Source: Candidatus Limnocylindrales bacterium
GTDB taxonomy: Bacteria > Moduliflexota > Moduliflexia > Moduliflexales > JAUQPW01
Length of the DNA stretch: 46,171 nt
Direction: 5' to 3'
Assembly (NCBI GenBank): GCA_035559535.1
Contig: DATMBG010000020.1
Coordinates: 1 to 46,171, forward strand
Of this stretch, positions 43,005 through 46,171 are shown in pieces. How positions within the stretch are numbered: position 1 is the first letter of the stretch; every line of letters begins with the position of its first letter. Both the position numbers and the translations under genes were made by a program. The notes beneath the pieces are model-generated. The model ran no database searches, was not told the origin of the DNA, and worked only from the letters and a program-made list of their open reading frames with translations.

Positions 43005-45596
43005 TTAGGCCTTGCGGAACACCATTTCCCTTCGGGTCGGGTCTGCGTCGACTATGATTTTATCTCCTTCGGAGAAGGTACCTTCCAGAACTTTCATAGC
43101 CAGGGGGTTTTGGATAAGGTTCTGAATGGCACGTTTTAGAGGTCGTGCTCCATAAGTCGGATCATAACCCACTTCGGCTAAGAGTTCTTTAGCCCTGTCG
43201 GTCAATTGAATTTCGATCTTTCTCTCTGCCAGGCGTTTCTTGAGATTCTCGACCTGGATCTCAATGATGGCCTTCAGGTGCTCCCGAGTCAATCCGTGGA
43301 AGATGATGATCTCATCGATTCGGTTAAGAAACTCCGGTTTAAAATGTGCACGCAGAGCTTCCAACACCCGACGTTTCATTTCCTCATAGTCTTTAGTTCC
43401 CAGATCCTGGATCCACTGACTTCCGATATTGGAGGTCATAATGATGACGGTATTTTTAAAATCCACCGTACGACCCTGACCATCGGTCAAGCGGCCATCG
43501 TCTAAGATCTGTAAAAGAATATTGAAAACCTCGGGGTGGGCTTTCTCGATTTCATCAAAGAGGATGACCGAATAAGGTCGTCTCCGAACGGCTTCGGTCA
43601 GGTAACCCCCTTCTTCATAGCCCACATAACCTGGAGGAGCTCCGATCAAACGGGCCACAGAGTGTTTCTCCATGAATTCGGACATATCGATCCGTACCAT
43701 GGCCTGTTCATTATCAAAGAGGAATTCGGCCAGAGCCCGGGCAAGTTCTGTTTTACCCACTCCGGTAGGGCCTAAGAAGATGAACGAACCCGTAGGCCGA
43801 TTGGGATCCTGAAGCCCTGCCCGGGCCCGACGAACGGCATTGGAAATAGCCCGGATGGCATCCTCCTGGCCTACCACCCGTTTTTTCAACCGTTCCTCCA
43901 TCTTAACCAGTTTTTCCCGCTCTCCTTCCATCAATTTGGAAACCGGAATACCCGTCCATTTAGCAATGACCTCGGCAATATCCTCGGCATCAACTTCTTC
44001 TTTAAGCATTTTCTGTTTCTTTTGGAGTTCATTGAGCTGTCGGGTTTCTTCGGCCAATTCCTTCTCTAAATTGGTCAGGACTCCGTATTTCAATTCTGCC
44101 GCTTTACCTAAATCCCCACGCCGTTGAGCCTGCTCTATTTCCATTTTGGTTTGTTCGATTTGCTCATTGATCCGGCTGATCTTCTGGATATGTTCTTTTT
44201 CCTTCTGCCAATGGGCCTTCATCTCCACCAGTTTCTCATTCAATTCGGCAATCTCCCGGTTAAGTCGCTCCAGTCGTTCTAAGGAAGATTTATCTTTTTC
44301 TTTCTTCAAGGCTTCCCGCTCGATTTCATGCTGCATAATCCTCCGCTGAACCTCATCGATCTCTGTGGGAAGACTATCAATTTCGATTTTTAAGCGGGAT
44401 GCCGCTTCGTCGATGAGATCGATGGCCTTGTCGGGAAGGAACCGATCGGTGATATACCGATGGGATAAGGTTGCTGCGGCTACCAGGGCCGAATCGGTGA
44501 TCCGGACCCCGTGATGGACCTCATACCGTTCTTTGAGCCCTCGGAGGATCGCAATGGTATCTTCTACACTGGGTTCGCCTACAAAAACAGGCTGGAAGCG
44601 TCGTTCCAGGGCGGCATCTTTCTCGATATACTTCCGATATTCATCCAGGGTTGTGGCGCCTATACACCGGAGTTCTCCACGGGCCAGGGCCGGTTTTAAC
44701 ATGTTGGAAGCATCCACAGCTCCCTGAGCCGCTCCAGCTCCCACCAGGGTATGGAGTTCATCGATGAAGAGAACAATAGAGCCTTCAGCTTCGGTGATTT
44801 CTTTCAGAAGGGCTTTTAACCGATCTTCAAACTCACCCCGATACTTCGTCCCGGCGATCATAGCCCCCAAATCCAGAGCTATCAGACGCTTGTCCTTCAA
44901 ACTTTCCGGAACATCTCCACTGACGATACGCTGGGCTAATCCTTCTACAATAGCCGTTTTACCTACTCCGGGCTCTCCAATCAGAACGGGGTTATTTTTG
45001 GTACGTCGCGAAAGAACCTGAATCACCCGACGAATCTCATCGTCTCGACCGATCACGGGATCTAATTTTCCTTTCCGGGCCAGTTCGGTTAAGTCTCTTC
45101 CATAACGGGCCAGGGCCTGATACTTTTCCTCCGGGTTTGGATCGGTGACCCGCTGTGACCCCCGAATACTGACAAGGGCTTTAAAGATGTTATCTCGGGT
45201 AACTCCCTGATCCCGTAACAAAGTTCCGGCAGCGCCTTGTTTCTCGGCAGTGATGGCAATCAGCAAATGTTCGGTGCTGATGTATTCGTCTTTGAGTCGA
45301 TTTGCTTCCTCGGCCGCAGTATCAAAAACCTGTTTTAACCGCGGGGCGATATAAGCCCCTACTTCTCCACCGTAGACTTTAGGAACTTTGTTGAGATGAT
45401 CCTTTAACCGTTCTGCAATCAGTTGAGGGTTTGCTCCTAGTTTCTGGAGGATGGGAAGTACGACCCCTTCCGATTGTTCGAGGAGTGCCAACAACAGATG
45501 TTCGACGTCAATCGTCTGATGCTGATACTTCTCGGCAAGGATTTGGGCTTGCTGAACTGCTTCTTGAGCTTTTACAGTAAATTTATCAAAACGCAT
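43005..45596 (-). CDS. clpB: Chaperone ClpB
   Basis: An 863-residue Hsp100 disaggregase that works with DnaK to rescue aggregated proteins. The N-domain has two repeats ([15 protein letters not shown] and [16 protein letters not shown]). D1 carries GEPGVGKT and [11 protein letters not shown]; a long charged coiled coil follows (about residues 405-525, the ClpB middle domain that contacts DnaK); D2 carries GPTGVGKT and [11 protein letters not shown]. No ClpP-docking IGF-type loop is present: the segment runs [19 protein letters not shown]. That separates it clearly from the other Hsp100 at 14888-18376. The gene has its own terminator. No obvious CIRCE or sigma32 promoter is visible upstream. 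Confidence 0.97.
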   Translation of the reverse strand: MRFDKFTVKAQEAVQQAQILAEKYQHQTIDVEHLLLALLEQSEGVVLPILQKLGANPQLIAERLKDHLNKVPKVYGGEVGAYIAPRLKQVFDTAAEEANRLKDEYISTEHLLIAITAEKQGAAGTLLRDQGVTRDNIFKALVSIRGSQRVTDPNPEEKYQALARYGRDLTELARKGKLDPVIGRDDEIRRVIQVLSRRTKNNPVLIGEPGVGKTAIVEGLAQRIVSGDVPESLKDKRLIALDLGAMIAGTKYRGEFEDRLKALLKEITEAEGSIVLFIDELHTLVGAGAAQGAVDASNMLKPALARGELRCIGATTLDEYRKYIEKDAALERRFQPVFVGEPSVEDTIAILRGLKERYEVHHGVRITDSALVAAATLSHRYITDRFLPDKAIDLIDEAASRLKIEIDSLPTEIDEVQRRIMQHEIEREALKKEKDKSSLERLERLNREIAELNEKLVEMKAHWQKEKEHIQKISRINEQIEQTKMEIEQAQRRGDLGKAAELKYGVLTNLEKELAEETRQLNELQKKQKMLKEEVDAEDIAEVIAKWTGIPVSKLMEGEREKLVKMEERLKKRVVGQEDAIRAISNAVRRARAGLQDPNRPTGSFIFLGPTGVGKTELARALAEFLFDNEQAMVRIDMSEFMEKHSVARLIGAPPGYVGYEEGGYLTEAVRRRPYSVILFDEIEKAHPEVFNILLQILDDGRLTDGQGRTVDFKNTVIIMTSNIGSQWIQDLGTKDYEEMKRRVLEALRAHFKPEFLNRIDEIIIFHGLTREHLKAIIEIQVENLKKRLAERKIEIQLTDRAKELLAEVGYDPTYGARPLKRAIQNLIQNPLAMKVLEGTFSEGDKIIVDADPTRREMVFRKA

Positions 45597-46150
45597 GAGT
45601 TTTATTTACGACCGATGAAACGAGTATGAGGAAAACCCTTCCTTCGCTCTCTTGCCTCATCTATCGTAAATTGTTTCAAACAACGTATAATCTTTTACGG
45701 AACTTCCTAAGATAGCTATAAAATTACCTTTTAAACATCCAATGATAGAAATCCATAAGAAGATCCGTCAGGTCCCCTTATCCGAGGAGTTCTCCTGTCT
45801 AATCTAAAAATAATATAAAATTTGAGTGTATCTTTATCAAGGTATTTGATAATATTTTTACAGGCCCGATTTTCCTTCGGTAAAAAACAGATTCTGCTCC
45901 GATGTCGTAAATTCTATTTTACTTCATAAAGTCGGCCTGTTAAATTTAATCCCCCGAAAGGAGGTAACTGCAATAATTTAGCAGGTGTCACTTTTTTCTG
46001 TCTGAGCACCTCCCAATTCCCCCTCAAGGGAGCTTATCTTTACCCACATTTTTCGATTTGGGAGGATGGGTTCAAAACGGTTAGTAGGTCAACCGTCCCG
46101 GTTGACCCACCTTGCAAAAAGAGGGAGCTTGCCCTCACGAAGGAGATTCA
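45597..46150. other. Divergent intergenic region upstream of clpB and of a right-edge gene
   Basis: No gene is supported in about 550 nt. A 13-bp palindrome TTGTTTCAAACAA (45671-45683) lies about 80 nt upstream of clpB and might be an operator. Further right are C-rich and G-rich blocks and the hairpin at 46087-46107. An AGGTG/CACCT pair (about 45983-46013) is weak. Confidence 0.45.
46087..46107 (+). promoter_or_regulatory. Hairpin in the leader of the right-edge gene
   Basis: GGTCAACC (46087-46094) and GGTTGACC (46100-46107) form a perfect 8-bp stem with a GTCCC loop, 43 nt before the start codon. It could be an operator, a leader structure or a dispersed repeat. Confidence 0.4.
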
Positions 46151-46171
46151 ATGCATTTCGCTACTCAACCA
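46151..46171 (+). CDS. Start of a gene cut by the window edge
   Basis: An ATG at 46151 follows AAGGAG (46140-46145) by 5 nt, an ideal ribosome-binding arrangement. Only seven codons remain (MHFATQP), so the product cannot be identified. Confidence 0.5.

Overview
The window is about 46 kb of chromosomal DNA with moderate GC (roughly mid-40s percent by eye). It comes from a diderm (Gram-negative type) bacterium. The evidence for an outer membrane is a LolA-like carrier beside a LolCDE-like ABC transporter, several lipobox lipoproteins and a periplasmic HtrA protease. A cytochrome P450, a proline dehydrogenase and a succinyl-CoA synthetase-type pair fit a respiring heterotroph. Haem is made by the C5 route (hemA, hemL). 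No ribosomal RNA, tRNA, phage or complete insertion sequence is visible, so the lineage cannot be fixed. The gene mix would suit a deep-branching or uncultivated phylum; that is inference.

Layout. 1-7.3 kb: the membrane protease FtsH, then a polyamine/solute-type ABC importer (two permeases and an ATPase on +, the binding protein convergent on -). 7.6-14.2 kb (-): an acyl-CoA synthetase, HtrA, and a tight lipoprotein-permease-ATPase-LolA cassette. 14.3-20.2 kb (+): a small lipoprotein, a large two-AAA Clp unfoldase with an unrecognised N-terminal module, a degenerate FHA protein overlapping its stop codon, a 240-bp MITE-like inverted-repeat element, and RadC. 20.2-24.9 kb (-): a CHASE2 adenylate cyclase and a sucCD-like pair with a promoter that predicts a leaderless mRNA. 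25-31.8 kb: an LD-carboxypeptidase that appears to start at ATT, an M16 peptidase, a thioredoxin-fold protein, an SDR, a palindromic C/G-rich repeat block, and proline dehydrogenase. 32-35 kb: P450 and a mandelate-racemase-type enolase-superfamily enzyme. 35-42.7 kb (-): one compact run (in transcription order) of a membrane-anchored CYCGC protein, HemX/CcsA-like protein, hemA, hemL, amidohydrolase and an EAL regulator. 43-45.6 kb (-): ClpB with a clear intrinsic terminator. The right edge cuts the first codons of another gene.

The strongest discovery is at 42164-42667. The first gene of the haem run is interrupted by one in-frame TGA exactly where a redox cysteine is expected (U-x-x-C). The frame continues for 37 well-conserved-looking codons to TAA, and a short hairpin with a G-containing loop follows the TGA at the spacing expected of a bacterial SECIS. 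This is a selenoprotein that ordinary annotation would truncate. Its true stop lies 7 nt before hemX, which has no visible ribosome-binding site, so selenium-dependent readthrough could affect haem-gene translation.

Other points of interest are the Clp unfoldase with FHA partner, the ATT start codon, two predicted leaderless transcripts, a regulator with dead REC and GGDEF domains but an intact EAL domain, a HemX/CcsA-like protein without the WWD motif, and several families of dispersed inverted repeats.
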